Assembly (NCBI GenBank): GCA_037893245.1
Contig: JBAIAA010000261.1
Coordinates: forward strand, 310,001-374,000
Direction: 5' to 3'
DNA from: Crossaster papposus
Lineage: Eukaryota; Echinodermata; Asteroidea; Velatida; Solasteridae
DNA: 64,000 bases
The position numbers and the translations under genes were made by a program. Below are positions 1 to 10,182 of this stretch, piece by piece. The notes under the pieces were generated by a model. That model was not told where the DNA came from, ran no database searches, and saw nothing but the letters and a program-made list of their open reading frames with translations. Numbering within the stretch: position 1 is the stretch's first letter; each line of letters opens with the position of its first letter.

Positions 1-59
1 GGAAAAGGACCCATCGTCTAGGTATGTTTTATCATTTTAAGTCCAGTGCGAACATGGCT
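1..59. mobile_element. Right end of a Harbinger-type MITE (cut by window edge)
   Basis: The sequence matches the right terminus of the complete element at 40957-41463, ending in GTCCAGTGCGAACATGGCT followed by TTA at 60-62. The complete copy has TTA on both sides. The left part is outside the window. Confidence 0.6.
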
Positions 60-62
60 TTA

Positions 63-1880
63 GTCTCTTTCTGAACTTCGTTCAGGGGAGACAAAAACAG
101 TTGGACTCTGTTGGATCCAGCAACTATCAAAAACAAGAACCTAGATACCCATGATACAGCACCACGACCCTTTAAACATGTTAAATACATCTATCACATT
201 TCCAGAGATCTATCGGGGTCACCTTTGGAGTCTACAATCAGTAGATATCTGGAGGACCCTGACCCCAAGACCAACCCCATAATACCATAATAAAAGTAAA
301 TCTTCAAGTTATTCTGTCTCAATCATTTACAATATTTAACCATAATAACCTTGACCTTTGAATCAAGAATTGATAGCTAGAGGATCCCAAGACCAATTGG
401 TTTGCGTACGTAAGATGGGTAGCGTGCAAAGCGGCGTGGCATGGTGGATGATACCGTGTTGTGATTGGTCAACCCACACAAAAATGCTGATGAGATTTGC
501 TTTTTGGACAACCTTGTCAATAAGTTCTTTGTTTACATATTACTGGTACTTTCTCAACTACTGTCAAACCATTGGCCACCCACACTTCAACATTTTTCAC
601 TCAGCCACACTTTGGACTTTTATTTTGGGACTTGTAAGTAAATATTTACTTCAGTATTTAGGTTTGTTCATCTGTAATTGTTTCCCTTGAACTTGAAGCC
701 TTTAGGGCCAAAACAAGAAAGATTAAAGGAAGAGTATGTGTACCCTCTGAAGCTAAATTACTGTTGAAAGCAATTCTTGTTTCAAAGATATTAATGAGAC
801 TTACTACCTGTAACAATATTCCTTCTGGAATATTCTAACTTTAACCCTGACTGCCTACCCCATTTTTCTTAAACATACCCTGAATCCTGCAAAATTCTGC
901 GTTTCCAAAGTGTTAAAACTCCGTGTCAATAACCCGAATCCTGCAAAATCCTCTAATATGTATTACTGGGGACCACTGCAAAATCCTGCAGTGGATTTTG
1001 CAGGGTTTGGGATAGGTTAGGGTTAGGAAACATTGGCAAAAAAAAAAAGAAATGTGTTTAGCTTAACTGCCCGCTTCTTTTTTTGATGCCGCCTCCTTTT
1101 TTTATTTTTTTATTTTTTTAAATGATAATTTGTATAATTTATTTTTAAAAAAAATTCAAAAATCAAAAATCAAATAGTTTATACAATTTTCAGATTGTAT
1201 TTTAGACTTTAGCATCACTGTGTACATGCTGTGGAATTATTATCTTTTTTTAATGGAAGGCTAGGGTGTGACGTGTATGGTGCATACATGATCGACCCAC
1301 ATCAATTTTGATTTTTAATCGTGGGTGAGCCATGTTTTAATTTCAAATAGGAAGATAGGGTGTGACATGTTTACTACATTACTCGCATTAAAATGTGTCG
1401 GGCGGCCATTTTGAAAAATAATGTCATTTCCAAAGATTTGTCTCAGAGACCCAATTTCAACAATTTCTGAATTAGATGTTGGTTGGTACTATATCATGTA
1501 TGGCCATGTTTGAAATGTTGACTTTTTCTGTGACTTCGGCCGTTGCTACCGTATGCTGTTAGTGAGTCACAGGTCAAATCACAGCCTAATCCAACAATTC
1601 GTGAATGGTGCGCACTACTTCATCAATTACGAAAACATGCACTTGCTATTACAATGTATTTGTTGGTTCAATGCAGAACATCGCGGATGTAGCCAGCTGC
1701 ATTCGGCTAGTAAACAAAAACATGTCCCATGTCCTAAAAAGATGATTTCAGGTGCAATTCCAAAGATGACCCAGAAACTTTTGAAATGCATGAAATTGCG
1801 ATCATAGATTATAGTTTTATCAAAATATGCAACCTTCACCGAGACAAAACTTTATCGAGTTAGTTTTCAAGCACCTGCCT
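63..1880. other. No gene seen; AT-rich intergenic DNA
   Basis: I see no exon with protein similarity. There is a short internal repeat of the motif AATCCTGCAAAATCCT around 885-1010 and poly-A/T stretches at 1040-1170. Open frames here are short, mostly lack an ATG and resemble nothing I know. Confidence 0.5.
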
Positions 1881-1884
1881 TTAA

Positions 1885-2118
1885 CCAGTTCGCGCCGGAT
1901 GACGTATATAAACGCAAAAATTTCCAAAAATTCAAAACGGATGACGCATAAACACGCCAAGTTCAAGTTCGGAAATGTATGTCAGCAGCGAGCAAGGCCT
2001 GAAATGCGTGGGTGTGCTTCCCGGGACTATCAGCCTGAACACGCTTCGGATCGAGTTTCGTTAAAAATAATCCCGCCCGTCGGCTCGGCGTTGTTAAAAT
2101 AATCCCGGCGCGAACTGG
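1885..2118. mobile_element. piggyBac-like MITE, TTAA target
   Basis: TIRs read CCAGTTCGCGCCGG (left) and CCGGCGCGAACTGG (right), flanked by TTAA at 1881-1884 and 2119-2122. Complete relatives lie at 22060-22322 and 37353-37564, and a truncated one at about 53776-53880. A TTAA duplication with termini starting CC is the piggyBac signature; this is inference, as no transposase is present. The right TTAA is shared with the next element. Confidence 0.75.
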
Positions 2119-2122
2119 TTAA

Positions 2123-2532
2123 AGGTACTGTAGGATACACCATTTGCAGATATCAAAAATATTTACTACCGAATTATTGAGAAATATCTTACTCATTTGA
2201 AAGTAAATGTTGATTCTAGGCATCCAGCAAAATGATTGCACTAGATATCTTATTATCCTGTAATTATTTCGAAAAATAGAATTTTATAATTTTATAATTC
2301 GCGATCGCCGGACAGTGATCGCGAAAAAACAAAGATAACATAAGAATAACTGCTCGACGCCGGTTGAAAAAAAACGCTGTTTTTCAGGCTTTTCTCGGCA
2401 TCCATGATTGTAAAACTTCGGACAGCTCAGTTAAACGATATTTACTATAAAATACAACTCCCCAAATCTACTCATTTATGATAATTCAAGCAATTACCAA
2501 TGGTGTATCCTACTTTTTGTTTTCATGTACCT
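2123..2532. mobile_element. Kolobok-like MITE (GGATACACC family), copy 1
   Basis: It is flanked by TTAA (2119-2122 and 2533-2536). The left end is AGGTACTGTAGGATACACC; the right end contains GGTGTATCCTAC and then TACCT. Interior landmarks shared with the other copies are a GATCGCGAAAAAAC block and TCGGCATCCATGATTG. TTAA duplication with AGG termini fits the Kolobok rule (RRG). Other copies: 39495-39977, 44285-44673, 50092-50473, 56749-57095, 59459-59833, and a partial one at about 36945-37120. Confidence 0.75.
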
Positions 2533-2536
2533 TTAA

Positions 2537-2930
2537 ATCTTGAGCACTTTTAGCAGATACTATCCAACAGAACAAAATATACACAAATGGCAAATGGTCT
2601 TCCCTACCTTTTAATAAAGCTAGCGCAGTTAATAATACCCACATTTTTAAAATGATTTGTTTACATTAGAACTGATATTAAAAAGGGTAGGTCAGTTTAT
2701 CATCTCTACTGATACAAATTTAATTGGCAGTGGTCCAATATTTTGTGATAAGCTTGAAGATACCTGCCCATGTACATGTTATTGTAAGGCTAAACATTTT
2801 TTTTAATGGTTTCTTGTCCTCGCATGCATTATTTTTGGCTTTAAAAATAGTTTATTGGTTGTTATTTTTTCCCAAAATCCAAGTCATTTTCACATTGGCA
2901 CATTTCTTCCAAACGTAATTTTTCTCTTTT
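2537..2930. other. No feature seen
   Basis: AT-rich DNA between the Kolobok-like element and the 31-bp minisatellite. No repeat or coding signal was recognised. Confidence 0.4.
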
Positions 2931-3900
2931 GCCGGCACAGGCTAAGGTTTTGGACCCTCACCGAGCACAGGCTAAGACTTTGGACCCTTACCAAGGCACA
3001 GGCTAAGGCTTTGGACCCTCACCAAGGCACAGGCTAAGGCTTTGGACCCTCACCAAGGCACAGGCTAAGGCTTTGGACCCTCACCACGGCACAGGCTAAG
3101 GCTTTGGACCCTCACCATGGCACAGGCTAAGGCTTTGGACCCTTACCAAGGCACAGGCTTATTAGGCATTTGGACCCTCACCAAGGCAAAGGCTAAGGCT
3201 TTGGACCCTCACCAAGGCACAGGCTAAGGCTTTGGACCCTCACCAAGGCACAGGCTAAGACTTTGGACCCTCACCAAGGCAAAGGCTAAGGCTTTGGACC
3301 CTCACCAAGGCACAGGCTAAGGCTTTGGACCCTCACCAAGGCACGGGCTAAGGCTTTGAACCCTCACCAAGGCACAGGCTAAGGCTTTGGACCCTCACCA
3401 AGGCACATGCTAAGGCTTTAGACCCTCACCAAGGCACATGCTAAGAATTTGGACCCTCACCAAGGGCTAAGGCTTTGGACCCTTACCAAGGCACAGGCTA
3501 AGGCTTTGGACCCTCACAAAGGCACAGGCTAAGGCTTTGGACCCTCACCAAGGCCGTGTCCGAAACGGGCTTCCAGAGCTACGGCTACGTCTATTGTCAG
3601 CCTTCTCGCACGTAATTGTAATGGGCCAACACCTAGACAATAGCCTTAGACAAGAGATTCGGATGCGGCCTTAGGCACAGGTTAAGGCTTTGGTCCCTCA
3701 CCAAGGTACATGCTAAGACTTTGGACCCTCACCAAGGCACAGGCTAAGGCTTTGGACCCTCACCAAGGCACATGCTAAGACTTTGGACCCTCACCAAGGC
3801 ACAGGCTAAGACTTTGGACCCTCACCAAGGCACAGGCTAAGACTTCAGACCCTCACCAAGGCACAGGCTAAGGCTTTAGACCCTTACCCTCACCAAGGCT
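2931..3900. repeat. 31-bp minisatellite
   Basis: About 27-28 tandem units built on AAGGCACAGGCTAAGGCTTT plus GGACCCTCACC (31 bp). Units diverge by point changes (CACATG, AAGACTTT) and some are shortened. The array is split at about 3553-3673 by an unrelated insert. Open frames across it follow from the repeat, not from a gene. Confidence 0.92.
3553..3673. mobile_element. Small TIR insert inside the minisatellite
   Basis: About 120 bp of non-repeat DNA interrupts the array. Its ends form an imperfect inverted repeat, AGGCCGTGTCCGAA against TTCGGATGCGGCCT. The array resumes directly after it. The exact target duplication cannot be fixed, because the flanking repeat units themselves contain AAGG. 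Confidence 0.5.
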
Positions 3901-4107
3901 CTCGTTGTTTAGGGCCTTATTTAGGGCCTTGGCCTTGAAGGTCCAAAACCTTGGCCTGGGCCTTGGTCCTTTCTGTACTACAACATTGATTGTAATGTAA
4001 GTGACAAACTTGTGACATTGTGTGCAACAACAACGTACAATGTACATGCATGCAGAAACATGCAGGTTATTGAGTCCAACCAAATCATCTGCCATAGTGC
4101 CATCATG

Positions 4108-4988
4108 CAGGGTTCGATTTACCCGGGTGCACGCATGCACCAGTGCATGTAGATTTTTTGTTGTGCACGTAACTTTTCTGCCCCACGTGCACGCCGTGCA
4201 TGTAGCTTTTTGACCACCAAAGTACTAATTTCAGACATATATTTATCAGCCCCAGTGAGAATACGAATAAAGTTGGTTGAATACTTTACCAGATAATGTA
4301 CGAACGTGTTATTTATTTCATAAATCCATAATTTATTCCTTGCAGCAGATTCAGAATCAGTAAACTTGCGCACGCCGTCGCGTCGCGTCATGTTCTAGCG
4401 CTAGTGCTACTTTTGTAATCGGGAAAGCCCTCCATATTCGTACGTACATACATGTTGTTTACGGGAGTGACGTCATACAGGGGTTATCGTAATTGACACA
4501 ATTGTGGCTACCCCTCTAGGCAATATTTGCTCAGCACTCGCTGTAGTCTTGGTGCAAGACGTTGTTGTTCATTATCACGCAACTATCGCGATTTAGCGCC
4601 CTTGCGCCTAACGACTATCAAACAATAGAGGGCGCTGTTGGGAAACTTCCAGATAACCACCACACATCGGCTCAGAACAGATTCGCGGCTTCCAGAATAC
4701 GCCCTCTATCGGTGGAATAGTCGCGACGCGTATAGTGTTGAGTACATAGGCCCTATGGTTTTATGGTTTTACTAACTCAACAAGAACGTCTTGCACCAAG
4801 ACTACACTCGCTGTCGCACGCACGTGTTGCACGCGCTGTCAGTGAATTGTGATTTTTGCAATGGCGGCCGCGGAGTATAGTATGAGTTTGCAAAATTAAT
4901 GGTGCATGTAACTTTTTGCTGGTGCATGTAGGTTTTTTGGTCTACATGCACCAGTGCATGCAACTTTTCTTTTGTAAAACGAACCCTG
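4108..4988. mobile_element. Non-autonomous hAT-type element
   Basis: TIRs CAGGGTTCGATTTAC and GTAAAACGAACCCTG are flanked by a perfect 8-bp duplication, CCATCATG (4100-4107 and 4989-4996). Eight-base duplications with CAGGG ends are typical of hAT elements. The interior repeats GTGCATGTA-type motifs near both ends and hosts a second element at 4544-4804. No transposase is encoded. Confidence 0.88.
4544..4804. mobile_element. 261-bp TIR element with 9-bp target duplication (nested)
   Basis: Ends are TAGTCTTGGTGCAAGACGTT and its inverse AACGTCTTGCACCAAGACTA. They are flanked by a perfect 9-bp direct repeat, CACTCGCTG, at 4535-4543 and 4805-4813. Nine-base duplications are usual for Mutator-like elements (inference). 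It sits within the hAT-type element 4108-4988 and is therefore younger. Confidence 0.8.
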
Positions 4989-5189
4989 CCATCATGTGCA
5001 AATATTGAAAACTGTCAATATGCTTAATATTAACATGCATCCTTAAATGCCATCCTTAAACTTAAAAAGAAACGAAGAATGCAAAAAAATAAAAAATAAA
5101 AAAATAAAACTGTTTTATTGGGCCATCAAGATCAACTCAAGTTGCACTGGCCATGCCTGATGATGCCGATTCACCGGACCGGGGTACGG

Positions 5190-5678
5190 GTGTGACTATA
5201 TACCGGAAAACACTGGAAAACTACCGGAAAACAACCAGCGAAAACACCAGAAAACACTAAATACCAGAAAATTTCTGAAAACTACCAGAAAATTAACAGA
5301 AAACACACACAAAAATTACAGAAAACACCAACAAATTTCTGGTATTTAGTTGGTTTTTTTTGTGTTTTTTGTGTTTTCCGGTATGTTGGCGTTTTCTATT
5401 ATTTAGTTGTTGGTTTTTGTGTTTTCCGGTTTTAATTTTTTTTTAATTTTTATTATAATTTTTTTTGGGGGGAGGGGGGGGTGGAGTTATCTGGTTTTTT
5501 AGTGGTTTTTTTTCTGGTATTTGTTTTTTGTGTGTTTCCAAATTTCAGTAGGGCCTATTTAGTTTTTTGTTTTTAGTTTTTTTATGTTTTCCAGTATTCA
5601 GTTTTTATTTTATTTTTTTATTTAGTGTATTTTCCGATAGTTTTCCGGTGTTTACCGGTACTATCGTATCAGTCACAC
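5190..5678. mobile_element. Foldback element of CCGGAAAAC-type repeats
   Basis: Ends are inverted: GTGTGACTATATACCGG at left, and ACCGGTACTATCGTATCAG then TCACAC at right. The left half is A-rich with repeated CCGGAAAAC/CCAGAAAAC and the right half is its T-rich complement, so single strands would fold into a long hairpin. Probably a foldback transposon. Confidence 0.6.
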
Positions 5679-5691
5679 AACCAGACCGCCA

Positions 5692-5928
5692 CTATCGCCC
5701 GCAACCCATGCGAGTTATCTGGCGGCCTTCCTCGGCACGCATGTTCGGTATAATCATTCCTACCTCGTAATTTCGGGCGATATTCTCCTCGCTCTGAACT
5801 GAAATCTTCATCGCAGGTATCATCAAGTTTCCGGAAACGCCGGCCAGAACTTTACCACCGATCATTTCTTTCATAGCCACACACAGAAATTGCCGCCGTT
5901 TTGGGAAAAGCGAAAGAATCAGTCGCAT
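5692..5928 (-). CDS. Unrecognised ORF, possible first coding exon (78 codons)
   Basis: I do not recognise this protein. The frame has balanced codon use, unlike its AT-rich surroundings. An ATG at 5874 has a G at -3, and the frame continues MKEMIGGKVLAGVSGN. A donor-like GTAGGA follows GAG at about 5763, so a coding exon could end there. No continuation is visible leftward, where the foldback element 5190-5678 lies. It may be a first exon, a gene fragment, or chance. Confidence 0.22.
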   Translation of the reverse strand: MRLILSLFPKRRQFLCVAMKEMIGGKVLAGVSGNLMIPAMKISVQSEENIARNYEVGMIIPNMRAEEGRQITRMGCGR

Positions 5929-6330
5929 GCTTTACTGTTATATCAAAAGGCTACCTCCATGGTTCAATGCGTGCGAATTTACTACAAAAATATCGCGTTA
6001 TTAATTGTAATAACCTAACGCACATCACACGCGCCCATTGTTCAATTGGGTACAGTTCAACTCGGCCTCAAACAAACTCGGCCTCAAGTCAACTCGTCGG
6101 CATAAGCCGACATAACACAACTCGACAATTAAACTTTTCCCATAGAGTTATATACATGTATATACTTTTCCCAACTTTTTTTCTTTGCACTTTACATTTG
6201 GATTTGTTATGTTACTTCTGGGCTCCGTATTATTCTAATAAACCATGATAAATAAATAATACCACAGTTCCATAACGGTGTCCGTGCAACGCGGCACACC
6301 ACGCGCGACGTTCTGATCGCAGTCATGCAT
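5929..6330. other. Intergenic; short AACTCGGCCTCAA repeats
   Basis: At about 6055-6125 the motif AACTCGGCCTCAA recurs with variants. The inverse of this block appears at about 16555-16615, next to the truncated LINE, so it belongs to a dispersed repeat. No gene seen. Confidence 0.4.
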
Positions 6331-6740
6331 GCAGCGCGCGTTATAAATGGCGCGCGTAGCTAGGCCGCCGATGCGGGCGCCTTCTAACGTACGCCGTAGA
6401 CCTTCAAATAAAACGTCTTGGCTAACTTACATAATCGTTCGAAAAATTCCGAGCAGAATTGTGTTCATTTGCATGCGCATGTGACGTTGCCTGCATAATT
6501 ACGTGACGTAACAGCTACAGAAACAACTTGACCAATGAGACAGCGAGGATGCATGTTACGTCACGCGATTATACACACAATTAACGTCACACGCGCATTC
6601 AAAATGCATGAAAAATTCTGCTCGAAATTTTTCGAGCGATTATGTTAGTTAGCCAAGACTTCCTATTTGAAGGTCATGGCGTTGTTCACGGCGTACGTTA
6701 GATCGAAGGCGCCCACATCGGCGGCCTACGCGCGCTGCAT
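6331..6740. repeat. ~410-bp palindromic (foldback) element
   Basis: The left arm (6331-6460) and right arm (6618-6740) are inverted copies; shared blocks include GGCCGCCGATG, CTAACGTACGCCGT, CTTGGCTAACT and ACATAATCG. The central ~110 bp contains four TGACG/CGTCA motifs (near 6482, 6503, 6558 and 6585), the half-site of cAMP-response elements. It looks like a MITE; any regulatory role is speculation. Confidence 0.65.
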
Positions 6741-7009
6741 ACCACGATAGGACGTGTTGCAAGACTACGTGCTCTGCGGTACCGTACTCCGGGGCCGGCA
6801 CGCTTCGCGGCAGCGGCGTCGCGCGGGACGGCCATGACCGCTAAACTTTTTTGCCAACAAAAATGAAAAATAACAATATACATGTAGTAGGTTTTCTCGA
6901 TCAAGACAATTCTTAAGAAAATCGTGAATAAGATTAATACTGCTGCAAACTGCTTACTGGCTGGAATGACCTGAAATATACAAATCAAATAAGTTAAGAG
7001 GGCCTAATA

Positions 7010-7036
7010 TTTCGATCTTAACAAGATCTTCTTCAG
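7010..7036 (-). ncRNA. Hammerhead-like ribozyme core in Penelope terminal repeat
   Basis: Read on the - strand: CTGAAGA, then a 6-bp hairpin (GATCTT / AAGATC, 3-nt loop), then GAAA. This is the CUGANGA - stem II - GAAA arrangement of hammerhead ribozymes, which are documented in Penelope-like terminal repeats. I could not identify stem III or a cleavage site, so only the core is claimed. The copy at 55986 has lost the GAAA. Confidence 0.4.
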
Positions 7037-7319
7037 AGACTAAATGACTGTGTACAAGAAACAAACATATATAGGGCAATATACAGCATGATGCACATCA
7101 TGGACGCTGAAAAAACACAAAAGAAACAAAGCACAGAGTTCAATGGAACAAACAACAAAAGGAGGATTAGGCTGAGGGATTAATGGGTGAGGTCAGTGTG
7201 GGTAGGATCAAAGGTGGGGTAGGAACAAAAACAGAGGGGGTAAAGCCACAAGGAAAGGGGTCCAGGGTGGAGATCAAAGGGAAGAACTAACAAATAAGTA
7301 TGAATAGGAGTAATGAGGA

Positions 7320-7342
7320 GGGGGGGGGGGGGGGGGGGGGGG
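7320..7342. repeat. G homopolymer, 23 nt
   Basis: Twenty-three consecutive G lie in the 3' non-coding part of the Penelope-like element. Runs of exactly the same length occur at 48525 and (as C) at 54246. Confidence 0.95.
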
Positions 7343-7442
7343 TTTTGAGGAAAACCAGAGAAGTGAGAACAAACAAAAACAAAAACAAAATTCTGGCAAG
7401 GAATGAATCTGAAAGAGATGACAAATGGAGAAAAAATAGAAG

Positions 7443-10115
7443 TTAATCATTTCCTAGTTGGATGTTAAGCCCATGTGGTTGAATAGTCCGAAGACGATTC
7501 ATCCAAACTTTCTCCCGGCTGAGGCGGACTGAGTCTTTCCGATGGCCAAGTGATTCTATGCCCTGAAGAATCATATCAGAAATGCAATGGTTAGGCTGGT
7601 TAAAGTGATGTCCTACAGGGGTATCCAGTTTCTTGGTGTTGACAGTCGATCGATGACCGTAGAAACGCTTTTTTAGGGCATTTTTGGTCTCTCCGACATA
7701 CTGAACTCCACAAAACCTGCAAGAGATGAGATATATGACATTAGATGTACTGCAAGTGATGTTACCAATAATTCTATGAGTAGTATCAGAAGAGTGGCCA
7801 GAAAAGGAGTCAGACTCCTGAATGTGGATCTGGCAGACCACACATCTAGAGCTGCACTTGAAAGTTCCGTGCTGGATGGGGGGAGATGCATCCAAGCTGG
7901 GAACTTTGGCTCGAACAATGAGGTCTCGTAGATTTTGAGGGCGTCTATAGGCCAATACAGGGCTGTCGGGGATGGCCCGGACAAGGCGATCTGAAGTGTG
8001 GAGAATGTGATGGCTGTCGTTGGTGATTTTGCGAAGGGAAGGGAGACTGGGGTGAAAGGTAGTCACCAGGGGGATCATGGGTTTGGCATTAGCCTGGGGG
8101 GCCTTTACCTTTAGAGCCAAATTTCTGGGTACGGCTTTGGCTCTGGCAATGGCACGTTGAACTTGGCGGGAACTGTGACCCCTGGCAACCAAGTTGTTCT
8201 TCAGTATGTGTGAATGGCGGGAGAAATCATAGTCGTTAGAACAAATCCTTTTGAGTCTGAGGGCTTGACTAAATGCTATACCAGTCTTACAATGCCTAGG
8301 GTGACAGCTGGAGGAGTGGAGATACTGGTGTGTGTCTGTGGGTTTAGAATACAGATCAGTGGTTATTAAGTTGTCCTCCTTGCGGATGGTGACATCCAGG
8401 AAGTGGGCCTGATGATGTGAGTACTCTGATGTGAACTTGATGGTCCTGTGGAAGGAATTCATGTGATTAGTGAAAGTCAGCAGACTGTCCTCATCACTGG
8501 TCCATATGAAAAATACATCATCAATGTATCTCCACCAGATCCAGGGACGGCACGGTGCTAAGGCAAGCATGCGTTCCTCGAGGTCACCCAAAAAGAGGCA
8601 TGCAAAGGAGGGTGCCATGCGAGTACCCATTGCAGTGCCATGTACCTGTAGATAGTGCTTATCTAGGAAGGAGAAATTATTCTTTGTTAGTACAAGTTTC
8701 ATGAGGGCGCGAATGTCACTTATGGGAGGGGTCGTGTGTCCTGCCCTAGCTAGGGTTATGGAACAAGCACGAATACCTTCTTCGTGTGGTATGTTAGTGT
8801 ACAAGGATGAGACGTCAAAGGTCCCAATGATGGCCGTTCTGGGAATCTGGTCCTTGATTCCTTCGAGCTTGCGCAGGAAGTCCGGGGTGTCATGGATGTA
8901 TGATGGAATCCTATGGACAAGGGGTTTAAGAAAACTGTCAATAAACATGGAGATGTGTTCCGTGGGTGAGCCATTACCCGAGACAATAGGCCTACCAGGG
9001 TTACCAGTCTTGTGAATCTTGGGGAGAAGATAAAACCTGGCAGTTCTACAGTCAGTGGGTGAAAGAAATTTGTGAGCTTTCTTTGACAGTTGGTCACGTG
9101 ATCGCATGTCATCAAGCAACTGCTGTATCTCTCGAGAGAATGTACCTGTGGGATCAGAGTCAAGGCAGATATAGTTAGTACGGTTGTCCAACTGACGGTG
9201 GGCCTCGTCGATGTACTGCTGACGATCCATGATGACCACGGCTGAGCCTTTATCAGCTGGCTTGATGATGATGTCAGTACGAGAACGCAAAGCAGCAAGT
9301 GCAAGGCGCTCTTCCCTGGGGAGGTTATCATGGGTCCTGTGGGGAAAGTTACCAGGGTTAGTGACTTGGGTATTGACAACTTGAACGTATGTTTCGAGAG
9401 CTGGTACACGATTCTTGGGGGGTACCCATGTGCTCTTGACACGGAAGGGTTCTGGGTCACAAGGGTCAGAATCAAGAAAAAACTCACGGAGACGGATCCT
9501 ACGATAGTATTCCGTGAGATCTTGGCTGAGCTGTACCTGGTTCACAGTACGGGGAGTGGGACAGAAGTTCAGACCCTTGGAGAGAAGTTTGTGTTCAGCA
9601 TCTGATACGGATGAGGAGGAAAGGTTAATAACAGTATTGGCAGGGGGTGTTGTCGATTGGGGCTTGGGACGTCTAAAACGTCTCTGTCTGTGCTGATGCT
9701 GCTTGGCAAGCAAGCCACCAATCTTCTTGTTTCTCCTGTGGATAAGAACAGAGTCAAGGTTAGATAGGCCCTTATCAATCTCACCATGGAATTCCCTGTA
9801 CCTAGTGTCTGTACAGCTGGATCTGAGTTCTGAGTCAAGGTGGGCTATATTCTGGTGGAGGTCCTGAAGAATAAAATGACACTGTTGAGAGAGGATATTA
9901 ATTAGTTTAACAGATGCACCATGCAGAACTTGATTCCACCTCCTTTGCAGGTGTGGTGAGAGGGTTCCTAAGCACGGAGAGGGAGATAGTTGCAAACCTT
10001 TAGGGATAAATCGAGAGAGGGAGAAGAAATTGTAGTTATCCTGATGGTAGGAGTAGCGAAGGGCCTTCTCCCTATTCTTTCTGAGCTGTTGGAAAATACA
10101 AATAGTGTTACTCAT
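7443..10115 (-). CDS. Penelope-like element reverse transcriptase with GIY-YIG endonuclease
   Basis: An uninterrupted 890-codon frame encodes the single protein of a Penelope-like retroelement. Visible landmarks, by approximate residue: PKIHK (~365), catalytic FDVSSLYTNI (~433), GTAMGTRMAP (~494), the YIDD active-site box (~530) and SKPTDTHQYLH (~590). A CxxxCxxC metal-binding cluster (~754) precedes the C-terminal GIY-YIG nuclease (IYL ~795, VQYVGET ~805, Arg ~818, a late Glu in SREKVWMNRL ~868). This gene class is related to telomerase and uses the GIY-YIG nuclease for target nicking. The start is the ATG directly after a consensus intron acceptor (intron 10118-10182). All catalytic residues I can check are present and no stop interrupts the frame, so this copy may be recent or still active. 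The C-terminus recurs as a fragment at about 56420-56545. Confidence 0.95.
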   Translation of the reverse strand: MSNTICIFQQLRKNREKALRYSYHQDNYNFFSLSRFIPKGLQLSPSPCLGTLSPHLQRRWNQVLHGASVKLINILSQQCHFILQDLHQNIAHLDSELRSSCTDTRYREFHGEIDKGLSNLDSVLIHRRNKKIGGLLAKQHQHRQRRFRRPKPQSTTPPANTVINLSSSSVSDAEHKLLSKGLNFCPTPRTVNQVQLSQDLTEYYRRIRLREFFLDSDPCDPEPFRVKSTWVPPKNRVPALETYVQVVNTQVTNPGNFPHRTHDNLPREERLALAALRSRTDIIIKPADKGSAVVIMDRQQYIDEAHRQLDNRTNYICLDSDPTGTFSREIQQLLDDMRSRDQLSKKAHKFLSPTDCRTARFYLLPKIHKTGNPGRPIVSGNGSPTEHISMFIDSFLKPLVHRIPSYIHDTPDFLRKLEGIKDQIPRTAIIGTFDVSSLYTNIPHEEGIRACSITLARAGHTTPPISDIRALMKLVLTKNNFSFLDKHYLQVHGTAMGTRMAPSFACLFLGDLEERMLALAPCRPWIWWRYIDDVFFIWTSDEDSLLTFTNHMNSFHRTIKFTSEYSHHQAHFLDVTIRKEDNLITTDLYSKPTDTHQYLHSSSCHPRHCKTGIAFSQALRLKRICSNDYDFSRHSHILKNNLVARGHSSRQVQRAIARAKAVPRNLALKVKAPQANAKPMIPLVTTFHPSLPSLRKITNDSHHILHTSDRLVRAIPDSPVLAYRRPQNLRDLIVRAKVPSLDASPPIQHGTFKCSSRCVVCQIHIQESDSFSGHSSDTTHRIIGNITCSTSNVIYLISCRFCGVQYVGETKNALKKRFYGHRSTVNTKKLDTPVGHHFNQPNHCISDMILQGIESLGHRKDSVRLSREKVWMNRLRTIQPHGLNIQLGND

Positions 10116-10117
10116 AT

Positions 10118-10182
10118 CTGTAGCGAGGGAGAGAAATTAAAGTTAATGTACAGACAAAACAACAAAACAAAACAATACTTAC
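10118..10182 (-). other. Putative 65-bp intron in the Penelope 5' leader
   Basis: On the - strand a donor GTAAGT follows TTTTTGGCTT, and a pyrimidine-rich acceptor CTCCCTCGCTACAG ends two bases before the ORF ATG. Upstream (10183-10229) a short ATG-started frame, MIHSKTIFVVILLF, would be cut by the donor; after splicing it does not join the main frame. Introns are known in Penelope-like elements, so this is plausible but unproven. Confidence 0.45.

Larger units (their letters stand above)
6905..7442 (-). mobile_element. 3' non-coding region of the Penelope-like element
   Basis: This stretch follows the stop of the Penelope ORF on the - strand. Parts recur in the truncated copy at 55986-56645, including an inverted tail (6918-7015 matches the inverse of 56545-56640). 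Inverted or tandem terminal repeats of this kind are normal for Penelope-like elements. Confidence 0.7.

Noticed and set aside
358-690. 110-codon open frame near the left edge
   Set aside because: No ATG at its start, no recognisable protein, and AT-rich composition like its surroundings.
7673-9838. Other open frames overlapping the Penelope ORF on both strands
   Set aside because: Shadow frames of a real 890-codon gene; no independent similarity.
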